Shown piece after piece: positions 12,363-27,000 of a stretch of DNA of 64,000 nucleotides; position 1 is the stretch's first letter, and each line of letters starts with the position of its first letter. The notes beneath the pieces are model-generated. The model did no database searches. It saw only the letters and a list, made by a program, of their open reading frames with translations, and was not told the DNA's origin. A program made the position numbers and the translations under genes. This DNA is from Rhizophagus clarus (taxonomy: Eukaryota > Glomeromycota > Glomeromycetes > Glomerales > Glomeraceae): the NCBI GenBank assembly GCA_015698045.1, contig BLAL01000013.1, positions 1,240,001 to 1,304,000 of the forward strand. Reading direction: 5' to 3'.

Positions 12363-14887
12363 TTTTGGTGAAACAAAAAAAAAAAAAAAAGATATTGCAA
12401 GAGTCTTTTGGTGAGGTAAATTGCGAGATAAGATAAAATACAGACAGAGATTAGATTCTTTTAAGTTATACGTGCATATATATATATATTTATTTATTTA
12501 TTTACGTTATATTATCACTCTAAATTAAGAAGAATAATAAAGAGTCTTTGAAATCGATAATTACGAGAATCAAAGTTCTTTGTGATTCCATTGTGAACCC
12601 TACCATATTGTATGTACTCCGTTAAAGAATATATAGTATATTGTATGTATTCTATGTATACATGTATTTTTTTAATTAGAACTTTCGATCTATTTTGAGC
12701 TTTCTATTTCAAACAATTTCCATATTTAGATAATTAAATCGTTTGTGTGATCTGCGGATGCAACGTGGCACGTTTATAACATATTTAATATTAATTTAGT
12801 AATAAAAACGAAGTTGTTCAACTTAAACCATTCTATTGTATAAAATTAGAGACAATGACAATAAAGACCTTGTCATAAAAAAGACATGTCAAATCAGGTA
12901 ATATAATGAATATCAAAAACACATTATCAAAGAATTAAATAAGGCAATATGTATGTTTATACACTACAAAAAATTGTTTTTTTTATCAATTAATCGAATA
13001 ATTCATAATAATACAATCGGTTCATATCTACTTTATCTCTTTGTTTATATTAAATTTTTTTTTTTATAACCTTATTTTTGTAAATAAAAAGAGTGTGGAA
13101 TCCTTTTAAACATTCTCTGTGCCACGTGCTCAAAAGAATGGTTTAACGAATTAGTTTCTAAAAATAACGACAATTATTTACAGGGGATAGGATTGAACAT
13201 TCGTTGTACCACGGTTTCAAAAAAAAGGATTTAACAAAACAGTTTCTAAAAATAACGATTTACAGCCATTAGATGAATGAATATCAAAATTAGGAAATAT
13301 TATAATAAATAAAGAAAATGATTCTCTTTGTTTATAAAACAAAAACATTCATTCCGATGTACATAACTGCGTGACTGAATAAAATCCAAAATTCGATCTT
13401 GTTTTTTTTTTAAAAAAAAAGGAAGGTAGTATAATAAATCTTTACCGTTGGCCACTGCATAAAAGTACCCAGGTCGGGGTCTTATTTAAGAACTCAATTT
13501 TTGAATTGAATAGAAGATACTGTGTATAGAAACTGGGTACTATTTTAGGAACTGTATAAGGGGGTCTTACGTAGTGGCATTCCTGTAAAAATAATTGTAA
13601 ACAGATTACAATTGTATAAATCTAGTAATATAAATGGTTAAGAGTAAAAAAAAAAAAAAAATTCGAGAACAGATAAAATAATTGCATCAGAATTCTTGTC
13701 GGCTTTTGGATCACTGTTGAGATCTTCGGTACCCCGAGTATTGGTCAATTTTTTACAAGGTTCATTCGGGTACTACTTATGACCGGATCATTATGGATGG
13801 TAATAATACCCAGGAGTCACCCGGGTCACCATTGAAGTATTATATTTATACAGTATCCAACGGTAACTTGAAACTTGAGTATTTTACTTGATTATTAATT
13901 AATTAATTATAAACAGTTCCTACAGCTTAGAGAAAAAAAGTAAGCATAGTCGTTACGTCATTCATAATTCTTTTGCCGGATGTGACCGATTTATTAATTT
14001 TTTTTTCCATTTTTGAATATAACGTACGATATATAAAATTGTTATTAAGGGCAGTGACATATATTAACTAATATTTTTTTATTATAAACGCTTAACTTCA
14101 GGTGAGATATCATAATCACGTGCAACCAATCATATTTTTTAAAAATTGTATAACCTAAGATTTTTGCATACCACACCCCCTAAAATATAGCTAATATATG
14201 TCACTGCCCTAAGTGAAACGTAAATTTAATAAATTTACCAGTAATAAATTTGACATTATCGTCGTTTTCAAAATGGTTGAAATGTGGGTGTCGGCTATAC
14301 ATTTTCCGTACATTTACTGTGGATCATCAGTACATTTTCGGTTTTAACAGTGATTTCCCACATATTATCCGTATGATTTCCATATATTTTATAAGTATAT
14401 CTTCCGTATTGTGTTTTCTATCATAAATTCCAACTATTTCGAAAACGGTAATAATTATTTAAACAGTCTTTCAAATGTGTCAATTATATTTTTAAAGTAA
14501 TCCTGACCAGTTATAATAATCATGATCGCTGCTATATCCTTATTTGGCACAAAGAGATGCGTCGATTAAGGAAATCCATCATCCTTGTAGGAAATCTAAA
14601 ATTCTTTGCAATTTTTCTTTCGTAAATCTTATATGACCATTATATGTTGATCATTAGGTAATAAATCTCCGAGGCCGATGATATAAATCGTATGTTCTAA
14701 TGTGATAGTCTGCTGATTTTATTTTCGCAGAGTATACTTAACATATTTGGTTTAATGCGTAATGACTAAATAATAATGTCGTCATAATGTGATACGTACA
14801 ACATTTGGTACATAAAAACACTTTTATTTATTTGTCAATCTAAGAAATTATTTTTTTTTTTTTTCTCCCTTAATAAAAAAAAAAAAA
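12363..14887. other. Intergenic; left copy of a segmental duplication, upstream of an F-box gene
   Basis: No gene seen. Blocks at 13325-13400, 14210-14260 and 14700-14890 are clearly similar to blocks at 32945-33025, 33285-33305 and 33870-33960. Shared pieces include TTTATAAAACAAAA followed by CATTCATTCCGAT, GTGAAACGTAAATTTAATAA, and a GTCTGCTGA...TAATGTCGT stretch just before the F-box start. It also holds a MITE at 14049-14209 and a possible inverted-repeat element at about 13449-13585 (ends GCCACTGCATAA / RC of TTACGTAGTGGC). Confidence 0.6.
14049..14209. mobile_element. MITE, PIF/Harbinger-like (TAA target duplication)
   Basis: 161 bp with inverted ends GGGCAGTGACATATATTA, near-perfect at the right end, flanked by direct TAA on both sides (14046-14048 and 14210-14212). 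Three-bp TAA/TTA duplications and GGGCA-type ends fit PIF/Harbinger MITEs. The matching site in the duplicated segment near 33280 lacks it, so it inserted after the duplication. Confidence 0.8.
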
Positions 14888-16303
14888 ATGTCAAAACTAA
14901 TTAGAGATATTATTTACCTGATATTACAAGAATTACAAGATGATAAAGTATCACTTTATTCATGTCTTACAGTTAATAAAACTTGGAGTGAAATAGTTAT
15001 TCCAATCATATGGAAAAATCCTTGGAAATATTTAGGAAAAGGGAACGAAAATTTATTATTAAATACAATTATTAAACATTTACCAGATGAATCAAAAGAT
15101 AATTTATCTAAATATTTTAAAATGAGTTCATATCAAAAACCTTTATTTAATTATATTAGTTATTGTAAACATTTAAATTTAGATGAAATTGATAGGTTAT
15201 TATTTTTTAAATCATCAATAATTAATATAGATGAAATTTTTAAACTTTTTATTAATGAAAATATGAAATTTACTCACCTTTATATACCACAAAAATGTAA
15301 TCATTCATTACATCATATTTCTGGAGCTGATAAATGTTTTTCAAAACTTGAATTCCTTAGTTGTAATACCAACATAAATGATGATGTTTTATCTGGATTA
15401 GTGGAAATTTGTAAATCAATTAAAGCATTGGATCTTTTCGTTGAACCTTATCAAAATAATTATGGAATAATTAAATTAATTGAATCCCCTAAAAAATTAA
15501 TTAAAATTCGTTTCTTAACAAAACCTTATTCTCCAAATGATGAAACATTTTGTGGAATCGTTGAAAATTCATTTATTAAACACTCGAAACATTTAAAATA
15601 TTTCAAGATAACAAAACAACCTAGTACGAAAATACTTTCATCTTTTAAAAATTTGAAATATTTAGAATTACATGATAATTCTCGTCCTATGACATGGAAT
15701 TGTTTAGAAAATTTATCTTTACCTTATTTACAAGTTTTAAGAGCTACTGGAATTCCTATTAAAGTTTTAACAAGTTTAATTGAAAATACTAATGGTTATC
15801 TTATTGAAATAAAAATTGATCATATAAGTCATAATGAGTTTAGTAATAAAAAAATCATTCAAACTATTTATAAAAATTGTCCAAAACTTGAATATCTTAA
15901 ATTATTATTTATTAATAATAATGTTTTAGAATTAAGAGATTTATTAATTAATTGTAAATATTTAATTGGTTTATATATTATTTTTGAAGATGTTTGGGAT
16001 ATTAATGTTATGATTGATTATAATAATATTTTTAATATTTTAACTGATTTATCTCCGATTAGTTTATTTAAATTTAAATTTTATTATCATAGAGAACCTG
16101 ATTTAAAATCTTTTGAATTATTTTTTGATAATTGGAAAACTAGAAATCCTATGATTCCTATGTTATTACAAACTATTCAATATCATGTATTATTTGGAAA
16201 TGAACATTTTGATTTAATAGAAGATTATATAGAAAAAGGTATTGTTAAAAATTATTATAATGTTTTGAGCGAAAATACTTTTGAAGATTTTGAATGGAGT
16301 TAG
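14888..16303 (+). CDS. F-box protein (471 aa)
   Basis: Single-exon gene, start MSKLIRDIIYLILQELQDD directly after an A-run. The F-box covers residues 1-50 (SLYSCLTVNKTWSEIVIPII then WKNPWKYL), followed by irregular leucine-rich segments of about 25-30 residues (e.g. LKYLELHDNSRP, LPYLQVLRATGIPI) to the end. The likely role is a substrate receptor of an SCF ubiquitin ligase; substrate unknown. It belongs to the MSKL subfamily, with the genes at 37401, 42842 and 55394. The upstream 150-200 bp is shared with a decayed copy at 33870-34025. Confidence 0.87.
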   Translation: MSKLIRDIIYLILQELQDDKVSLYSCLTVNKTWSEIVIPIIWKNPWKYLGKGNENLLLNTIIKHLPDESKDNLSKYFKMSSYQKPLFNYISYCKHLNLDEIDRLLFFKSSIINIDEIFKLFINENMKFTHLYIPQKCNHSLHHISGADKCFSKLEFLSCNTNINDDVLSGLVEICKSIKALDLFVEPYQNNYGIIKLIESPKKLIKIRFLTKPYSPNDETFCGIVENSFIKHSKHLKYFKITKQPSTKILSSFKNLKYLELHDNSRPMTWNCLENLSLPYLQVLRATGIPIKVLTSLIENTNGYLIEIKIDHISHNEFSNKKIIQTIYKNCPKLEYLKLLFINNNVLELRDLLINCKYLIGLYIIFEDVWDINVMIDYNNIFNILTDLSPISLFKFKFYYHREPDLKSFELFFDNWKTRNPMIPMLLQTIQYHVLFGNEHFDLIEDYIEKGIVKNYYNVLSENTFEDFEWS

Positions 16304-18089
16304 TTTATTTTTTGGTATATTTTAGCGATAATTATTTATTTTTTCCTGTTATTAATTATATATTGACATATTAATAAATAGTATTCTTTAAAATTATCAA
16401 TAAATTATTGCTAAAGATTATTGTAGTTAAAAATATTAATTTCAGCCAAGCGTTATGATTTGTTAACTCATAATAAATAATTGTTTTGAGTATCAAAGTT
16501 CAGAGTCGCATCGTCTAATATACTGTATATTAGGATAAACATTAAAACATACGGTAAATCCGCCTTTAGAATTCGTACATGGGATGACGACTGACGAGTG
16601 ACAAAAACTGAGAAAACAAATAGAATCAGTGTTAACTTCATGATTGTTTGTTTAAAAGAATGATAATTCTGCCTATAATATTTATGATATGAGAAAAGAA
16701 AATGTACAAGGAGAGATATATTAATATTTATAGGAGTAAAATGTTATTAAATATTGTAATTCATGTAAGAATTTAATAAATCTCCCTAAAGTTGATACTT
16801 TAAGTTCTGATTAAAGTCAGTCAATTTTTTTTATTTTTTGTCATTTCGAAATTATCAAGAACTCTTTTGTTGCGATTGGAATTTGATTTTTCCTATTCTT
16901 CTTCTTCTCTTTCCGATGATCGATCCTTTTTTATCACGTTAAATCCTTTTTTTTCTTGGACAGAGCAGATGATCGAACAAGTTTATACATGCAATTCTTT
17001 TCGAAAACGTTTAACATTGAATCTTGTGAGTCGAAGTATAAATAACCATCGTTTTTTCCTCATCTTTGCCTTTAGATTTGTACCACTTTCACGCTTTGTA
17101 TAAGTTGATCATGTTTATGTCTTCCAACCACGCCAAATCTATGACATTATCGTTAGATAGGGACTCATCTACCTTTAATTTGGCCCGGAATTGTTCTCGT
17201 GTTTTCTGATCCTTGAGTTGCCAGTAATCAGGATACCAGCGATGAAAAAATATTTATATATTTTTTACATTACAATTAGGATAGATTGTTTGGCATGTTG
17301 ACACACTCAATTTGAAATACCTAGCTCAGATCCAAAGAACCTTTAGGCAGAAGAATTTAAAATTTAATTGTTTGTAAAGTAGAATAAGAAAATGAATGTG
17401 GTTTGTCCCCCTTATTACTAATCTTTCCAGCACCAGCACAAAATTTATAATCGTGATCATATGAGAAGTAAATGACATATATGTTACCCCCGCTCTCTAA
17501 CAGTATGTGAAATCCAATTTGTCAGCGGTTATTTGTCACATACTTCTTCACTATTATTCTGAAAGTTCACGTGATAATGAAATTTTTATGCCGACCAACT
17601 AAATAAATAAATAAAAGGGTAGTTATTAGTTACCCTGAATACAGTATCAAATTTACATAAAATAAATAAATAAATTATAAAAAAACCCTAATCACCTAAT
17701 GTGCTTTCTATGTTAAATTATTTCAAAACTATATGCTGAAGATTTTACGAATATGAGTATGTCTAGAATGAGTGTCTTCGTCTTTGTGGCATAAAAAATT
17801 TTTTTCATCAACCAAATAAGTCAAAAATGATATTAGAAACAGGTTTTATCGCTCTAAGTAAACTTGCAGTGCAGCCAAAGTTATGTCTATACTCAGTATA
17901 TTAAGAAAAAATTTTTCCTGTTTTTCATTTTTTTATTGAGCCATAATAAAGATTGACGCATGTCACACATGACACAAATGCATGCAGTGCTTGTGCTTGT
18001 GATCAACTAAGTTGCATATAATGCGTTACATCTTACAAACATTATTTTTTTTTTTTATGAGGAATTTTGATATAATTACAAAGTAACTA
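16304..18089. other. Intergenic; distal part of the segmental duplication; 5' flank of the kinase gene
   Basis: Blocks at 17285-17400 and 17400-17560 match 34565-34690 and 35110-35290 (shared GTTTGGCATGTTG-like, TTATTACTAATCT and AGTATGTGAAATCCAATTT stretches). An open stretch at 16867-17103 has no ATG start and no family features. A T-run at about 18043-18056 lies 35 bp before the proposed kinase-gene start. Confidence 0.5.
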
Positions 18090-21000
18090 ATGTCTCAAAG
18101 TAATGATAAAGGTAAATGCATATAGCGTGAATATTTGATTGGAAGTAGGGTTATTTAATTCATGTTATGTAATATTTACATATAATTTAAACTAAATAAA
18201 TTCTTTATTTAAAAATTATTTAATAAATATAGCTAATAGAAAGAGTAAGTTATTTATTTAGTTCCATCATTGCATATTTATATAAGTTACAACTAAATTC
18301 TTTATTTAAAAAATTATTTAATTATATAGCTCGTAAGTCATTTATTAATTCTATTTATATAATATTTACATATAATTTAAATTAACTAAATTCTTTGTTT
18401 AAAATTATTTAACTATATAGTTCGTAAGTTATTTATTAATTCTGTTTATATAATATTTAAATTAATTAAATTCTTTATTATTTAAAAAATTATTTAATAA
18501 TATAGGGCGTAAGTTATTTAATTCTATCATATCTATATAATATTTACATATAATTTAAGCTAACTACATTCTTTATTTAATAATATAGGGCGTGAGTTAT
18601 TTAATTACATCATATCTATATAATATTTACATATAATTTAAGCTGACTAACTAAATTTAAAAAATTATTTATTTAAACTAACTAAATTTTATTTAATAAT
18701 ATAGGGCGTAAGTAATTAATTTTATTATATTTATATTATATTTACATATAATTTAAACTAACATTCTTTATTTAAAAATTATTTGGTAATTTATTAATTT
18801 ATTTTAGATGGTAAGTTATTATTTAATTTTGTTTATATGATATTTACATAAATTAAATTAACTAAATTCTTTATTTAAATAATAATAGCGAGTAGGCTAT
18901 TTATTTAATTCCATTATTACAGTTTATATAATGTTTACATATAATTTAAACTAACTAAATTTTTCACTCAAAAACTTATTTAATATTATAGTTTGTAAGT
19001 TATTTGTTAATTTTGTTTATATAATATTTACATATAATTTGAGCTAACTAACTAAATTTAAAAAATTGTTTATTTATAGCGAGTAAGTTATTTATCTAAT
19101 CCATGTTCATGTAATGTCTACATATAATTAAATTAGCTAAATTATTTATTTAAAAATTATTTAATATAGATTGTAAGTTAATTCTATTATAGTAATATAC
19201 GTTTATATAATATCTACATATTATCTAAATTAACTAATTCTTTATTTAAAAATTACTTAATAATATAGTTCGTAAGTATATATATTTGTAATATAATATT
19301 TACATATAATTTAATTAACTAAATTAATATTTAATGACATAGATCGTAAGTATACGTATTTATAGTATATAATATTTATATATAACTTAAATTAACTTAA
19401 TTCACTAAATTCTTTATTTAATATAGAATGTAAGTTATTTATTTAATTCTATTATAGTATTATATGTTTATAAAATATTTACATATTATCTAAACTAATT
19501 AAATTCTTTATTAAAAATTATTTATAATAGCGAGTAAGTTATTTATCTAATTCATGTTTATGTAATATCTACATATAATTAAATTAGCTAAATTATTTAC
19601 TTAAAAATTATTTAATATAGATTGTAAGTTAATTCTATTATAGTATTATACGTTTATATAATATTTACATATTATCTAAACTAACAATTCTTTATTTAAA
19701 AATTACTTAATAATATAGTGGGTAAATATATATGTCTACAGTATATAATATTTACAATTAGTTTAAACTAAATTATTTATTTAAAAATTATTTAATAATA
19801 TAGCTCGTAAGTATATATGTTTATAATATAATATTTACATATAATTTAATTAACTAAATTAATATTTAATGACATAGTTCGTAAGTATACGTTTTTATAG
19901 AATATAATATTTATATATAACTTAAATTAACTTAATTCACTATTTAATATAGAATGTAAGTTATTTATTTAATTATATTTGTATGATATTATCAGTTATG
20001 TTTAAATTAACTAATTTTTTTATATTTGGTAATGTAGGGAGTAAGTGGATATATATATTTATAATGTGTAATAGTTAATTACTTATTACTGGTGTAATCA
20101 TTACCGGTATCACGTGATTCGAATAATCTCCATGTTTCTTTTATGAAAATTGTTACATTTTAAAATTAGAAAGATTTTTATAGAACAGGTATCAGCAAAA
20201 ATAATAGTTCTATGTCATCTTAATATGCTGCTTATGAAAGTCAAGGAATGTACAGTACATAATAAATAAAATATTATGGAAAGAACGGAATGTGACAGTT
20301 AATATTTGATATCAATAATGATCACCACTGGTAATAAGTATTAATTTTCTATAATATTTAAATATAACATAAATTTTTTTATTTAAAAAACTATTTAATA
20401 TAGCTTGTAAGTATATATATATTTAAAGTATAATAATTATATATAATTTAAACTTAAAAGCTCTTTAATTAAAATTTGTTTGATAATATAGTGGGTAAGT
20501 ATATAGATTTGCTATATAGTAATTATATATAATTTAAAAAAACTAACAAAACTCTTTATTAATAATATAGAGCGTAAGTATATATAAATTTACGTTATAA
20601 TTTTACATATAATTTGAATTAACTAAATTCTTTATTTAAAAAATTATTTAAGCAAGTAAGTTATTTATTTAATTCTGTTTATATAGTATTTACATATAAT
20701 TTAAATTGACTAAATTCATTATTTAAAAAATTATTTAATATATAGTTCGTAAGTATATATAAATTTACAGCAAGTAATATTTACATATAATTTAAATTAA
20801 CTAAATTCTTTATCTAAAAAATTATTTAAGCAAGTAAGTAACTTATTTAATTCTGTTTATATAACATTTACGTATAATCTAAACTAATTCCTTTATTTAA
20901 AAAATTATTAATAATATATATAGCTCGTAAGTATATATAAATTTACAGTATAATATTTACATATAATTTAAATTAACTAAATTCTTATTATTTAAAAAAT

Positions 21001-24000
21001 TATTTAATAATATAGTTACTAGTAAGTATATATAAATTTATAATATGTAATATTTACGTATAATTTAAATTAACTAAATTCTTTATTTAAAAATTATTTA
21101 ATAATATAGAGCGTGAGTATTTAATTCTATTATATTTATGTAATATTTACATATAATTTAAATTAATTAAATTCTTTATTTTAAAAATTATTTTACGATA
21201 TAATAGCAAGTAAGTTATTTATTCAATTCTGTTATATAATATTTACATATAATTTAAATTAATTAAATTCTTTATTTAAAAATTATTTATGATATAGGAA
21301 GTAAGTTATTTATTCAATTCTGTTATATAATATTTTATATATAACTACTAATTCAACTCTTGATTTAAAAATTTATTTTTTAATAATAGGAGAGCGTAAG
21401 CTATTTAGTTCTATTAATTTAAACTAACAAAATTCTTTATTTAACTATTTGCATAATTTGAACTAACTAAATTCTTTATTAAACATTATTTACTAATATA
21501 GGAAGCAAGTTTTTTATTTAATTTTATCGTTACATAACTATGTATAATATATTTATATAATATTTGCATATGTAATTTAAATTATTTAATAATATAGTGA
21601 GTAAGTATATATATATAAGTATATACAGTATATATTTACAGTATATGTTAAATGTAAACTAATTAAATTCTTATTTAAAATTATTATAATATAGAATGTA
21701 AGTGTTTTATTTAATTTTATCATTATATATTTATATATTATAATATTAATCTTTGTTTAAAAAATTATTAGCTAGTAGTAAGTTATTATCTCATACTCAA
21801 ATTATATTTGCATATAATTTAAATCAATTAAATTCTTTATTTAAAAAACTGTTTAATAATATAGCGAGTGAGTATATATATATTTTACAGTATATAATAC
21901 TTACATATAATTTAAACTAACTAATTAAAAAATTATTTGAAAGTTTATTTAGATGGTAAGTTATAAGTTATTTATTTGATTCTATTAGTTATATTTATGA
22001 CATTTATACCAATAACTAAAAACTTAATTTAAAAAATTATTTGAAAATTTATCTTAGATGGTGAGTTACTGTATAAGTTATTTATATTATGATTCTCAAT
22101 AGTTTTCTGTTATTTTCCTTATTGATATTTTATGAATAATGTTTATTTGAAAGGATAAGCTAAAAGGTTATTAATAGTTAAAAATTCCATGAAATAACTA
22201 TTATATATTTAGTTCTATTATTACATATTTATATAATACTTATATATTCATAATTCAAACTAATTAAATTTTTTATTTAAAAAATTATTTAATAATATAG
22301 TGAGTAAGTATATATACAGTATATTTGCAGTATATCATAATTATCAGTTATCGATAATTTAAATTAACTAAATTCTTTATATTAAAATTATTTAATAAAA
22401 TAGCTTGTAAGTATATATATTTAGAGTATAGAATATTTATATATAATTTAAACTAAATTTTTTATTCAAAAATTATTAATAATATAGTGAGTAAGTATAT
22501 ATAAATTTACAGTATATAATTTACATATAATTTGAACTAACTAAATTCTTTATTTAAAAATTATTTAATAATATAGCTCGTAAGTTGTTTATTTAATTCT
22601 ATTATTATATATTATAATATTTACATATAATTAACTAGCTAAATTTTTTATTTAAAAAATTATTTAATAATATAGCGAGTAAGCATATCTGATATATATA
22701 TGTAGAGATATTTTCAGTACATTATATTTATAAATTCAAACTAACTAAATTCTAATTATTAATAATTAATATAGGGAGTAAGTATATTTATATTTACAGT
22801 ATATAAATATTTACATATGATTCAAATTAATTAAATTCGTTATTTTAAAATTATTTAATAATAGCTCGTAAGTATATAAATATTTACAGTATATAACTGA
22901 ATACTTACATATAATTTAAACTAACTGAATTCTTTATTTAAAACATTATTTAATAATATAGCGAGTAAGTTTTATATAATTCCATGATTACATGTTTATA
23001 ATATCATATAATTTAAAACTAACTAAATTGCTTATTTAAAAAATTATTTAATAATATACAGTAGTTCGTAAGTATATATATTTATAGCATATAATAATAT
23101 TTATATATAATTTAAACTAATTAAATTTTTTATTTAAAAATTATTTAATAATAGCTCGTAAGTAAATATATATTTGCAGTATATAACTGAATACTTACAT
23201 AAAATTTAAACTAACTAAATTCTTTATTTAAAACATTATTTAATAATATAGCGAGTAAGTTATTTATTTAATTACATTATTACACGCTTATAATATCATA
23301 TAATTTAAAATTAACTAAATTCCTTATTTAAAAAATTATTTAATAATATACAGTAGTTCGTAAGTATATATATTTATAGTACATAATAATATTTATATAA
23401 TAAATTTTTTATTTAAAAATTATTTAATAATAGCTCGTAAGTAAATATATATTTACAGTATATAACTGAATACTCACTACATATAATTTAAACTAACTGT
23501 ATTCTTTATTTAAAACATTATTTAATAATATAGCGAGTATTTATTTAAGTCCATTATTATATCATATAATTTAAAACTAACTAAATTCCTTATTTAAAAA
23601 ATTATTTAATAATATACAGTAGTTCGTAAGTATATATATTTATAGCATATAATAATATTTATATATAATTTAAACTAATTAAATTTTTTATTTAAAAATT
23701 ATTTAATAATAGCTCGTAAGTATATATATATTTGCAGTATATAACTGAATACTTACATATAATTTAAACTAACTGAATTCTTTATTTAAAATATTATTTA
23801 ATAATATAGCGAGTAAGTTATTTATTTAATTCCATTATTACATGTTTATAATATCATATAATTTAAAACTAACTAAATTGCTTATTTAAAAAATTATTTA
23901 ATAATAAACAGTAGTTCGTAAGTATATATATTTATAGCATATAATAATATTTATATATAATTTAAACTAATTAAATTTTTTATTTAAAAATTATTTAATA

Positions 24001-27000
24001 ATAGCTCGTAAGTAAATATATATTTACAGTATATAACTGAATACTCACTACATATAATTTAAACTAACTGTATTCTTTATTTAAAACATTATTTAATAAT
24101 ATAGCGAGTAATTTATTTATTTAAGTCCATTATGATATCATATAATTTAAAACTAACTAAATTCCTTATTTAAAAAATTATTTAATAATATGCAGTAGTT
24201 CGTAAGTATATATATTTATAGCATATAATAATATTTATATATAATTTAAACTAATTAAATTTTTTATTTAAAAATTATCTAATAATAGCTCGTAAGTATA
24301 TATATATTTACAGTATATAACTGAATACTTACATATAATTTAAACTAACTGAATTCTTTATTTAAAACATTATTTAATAATATAGCGAGTAATTTATTTA
24401 TTTAATTCCATTATTACATGTTTATAATATCATATAATTTAAAACTAACTAAATTCCTTATTTAAAAAATTATTTAATAATACACAGTAGTTCGTAAGTA
24501 TATATATTTATAGCATATTATAATATTTATATATAATTTAAACTAATAAATTTTTTTTTAAAAATTATTTAATAATAGCTCGTAAGTATACAGTATATAT
24601 ATTTACTGAATACTTACATATTATTTAAACTAACTGAATTCTTTATTTTAAGCATTATTTAACAATATAGAGAGTAAGTTATTTATTTAATTCCATTATT
24701 ACATGTTTATAATATCATATAATTTAAAACTAACTAAATTCCTTACTTAAAAATTATTTAATAATATACAGTAGTTCGTAAGTATATGTATTTATAATGT
24801 ATTAATATATTTACAGTAATTAAACTAATTAAATTCTTTATTTAAAAATTATCTAATAATATAGCTTGTAGGTATTACGATATATAATATTTACATATAA
24901 TTCAAACTAATTAAACTCTTTATTTAAAAAATTAATTTAAAAAATTATTCGATAATATAGCGAGTAAATATATATTTTTATTTTGTAATATATAACATTT
25001 ACATATAATTTAAATTAACCAAATTTTTTGTTGGGTCATTATAATTTTTACAATAATCTTTGAACGCATTTTTCGTTTGAAAATTATTTAATAATAGTGC
25101 GTAAGTAATATATATTTACAGTATACAATATTTATATAATTTAAACCAACTAAATTCTTTATTTAAATAATTATTTAATAATATAGTTCGTAAGTATATA
25201 TTTTTACAGTATAAAATATTTCATATAATTTAAACTAATAAAACTCTTTATTTTAAAATTATTTAATAATATACAGTAGCTCGTAAGTATATATATTTAC
25301 AGTATATATAATATTTATATATAATTTAAACTAATTAAGTTTTTTATTTAATAAATTATTTAATAATTTAGAATGTAAGTTGTTTATCTATATATTGATG
25401 TATATATGGCTTTGCTAATTAAATTCTTTATTTAATGAATTATTACTAATATAGGGGGTAAATATATATGTATTTACAGTATATAATATTTATATGTAAT
25501 TTAAGCTAGATAAATTAATTCTTTATTTAAAAAAATTATTTAATAATAGGAAGTAAGTATACACCATATAATGTTTATATTATATATATAATTTAAACTA
25601 ACTAAATTTTTATTTAAAAAAATTATTTAATAATGTAGAATGTAAGTGATTTATTTAATTCTATTGTTATTATAGATTTATATGATGTATGCATAATTTA
25701 AACTAATGACTAAATTCATTATTTGAAAAATATTTATAATATAGTAAGTAAGTATATACATGTATGTATTTGCAGTATATAATATTTGCATATAATTTAA
25801 ACTGCCTAAATTCTTTATTTAAAAATTATTTAATAATATAGCTGGTAAGTTATTGCTTCATACTCAAATTACATCTACATATAATTTTAATTAACTAAAT
25901 TCTTTATTTTAATAAAATATAGAATGTAAGTTACATATTTATATAATACTTTTATGCAATTTAAATTAACTAAATTCTTTATTTAAATTTTTTTTTTAAT
26001 TTAGCTGGTAAATTATTATTTCATATTCACTCAAATTATATTTACATAATTCTAATTAACTAAATTCTTTAATCTTTATTTTATTAATATAGAATGTAAG
26101 TTATATATTTATATAATAATTTATAATTTAAACTAATTATTTATTTAAAAAATTATTTAATAATGTAGATTGTAAGTAATTCGTTTAAAATTCGTTTAAT
26201 TTCATTATTATATATATATAATAAGGCCGTTCCAATTCAATTGTTTGTTTAATGTACCTGCTCTCCTCTATTTTATTAAATAAACATATAATGATTATAT
26301 GTTTAAACGTCCCCTTTAAATTCAAATTGTATTTTTCTGAAATTTTGTCAGAATTTACAAAATTTTTTATACATTCCCTCAAACATTTCATAAAATTTGG
26401 ACGCTAAACAAGCAATTAAATTTGAGCAGCCTAATATTTATATGTAATAACTTAAATTAATTAAATTTTAATTTAAAAAATTATCTGGTAATTTATTTTA
26501 GATGGTAAGTTAAGTTATTTATTAAGTTTTATTATTATATAAATATTTTATGACATTATTAAAATAACTAAATTTTTCTTTAATAATATAGAGTGTAAGT
26601 TGTGAGCTATTTAATTAATTTATTAATATATTGAATGATATTTATATATGATGATTTAAATTAACAAAATTCTTCATTTTTAATATAGGGAGTAGGTTAT
26701 TTCTATTATTATATACTTATATAAAATTTAAGTAACTAAATTCTTATTTAATATTTGATAATTTATTTCAGATAGTAAGTTATAAACTATTTATTTGATT
26801 CTATTATTATATATTTATGTATTACTAACATGTAATTTAAAGTTTAAACTAATTAAATTCTTTATTAAATTATTATTTAATAATATAGAATGTAAGTTAT
26901 AGATATTATATTTAATTCTGTTATTCTCATTTATATAATTTGCATATAAATTATATCACTTAATTTTTTATTTAAAAATTATTTATTTCTAGCTAGTAAG

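Noticed and set aside
18121..18150. A 19-nt exon (after TATAG at 18125, before GTAGGG) as the first array exon
   Set aside because: Joined to exon 18090-18111 it gives an immediate stop, the donor is weak and the intron would be about 14 nt; I treat it as part of intron 1.
20761..20776. An extra AG-CAA-GTAATA that could be another microexon
   Set aside because: It lies only 22 nt after the previous donor, too short for an intron, and aligns with the unit spacer TTTACAGTATAATATTT with a small change.
26185..26391. A 68-codon minus-strand gene in the array
   Set aside because: It lies almost wholly within the MITE-like insertion and has no family features.
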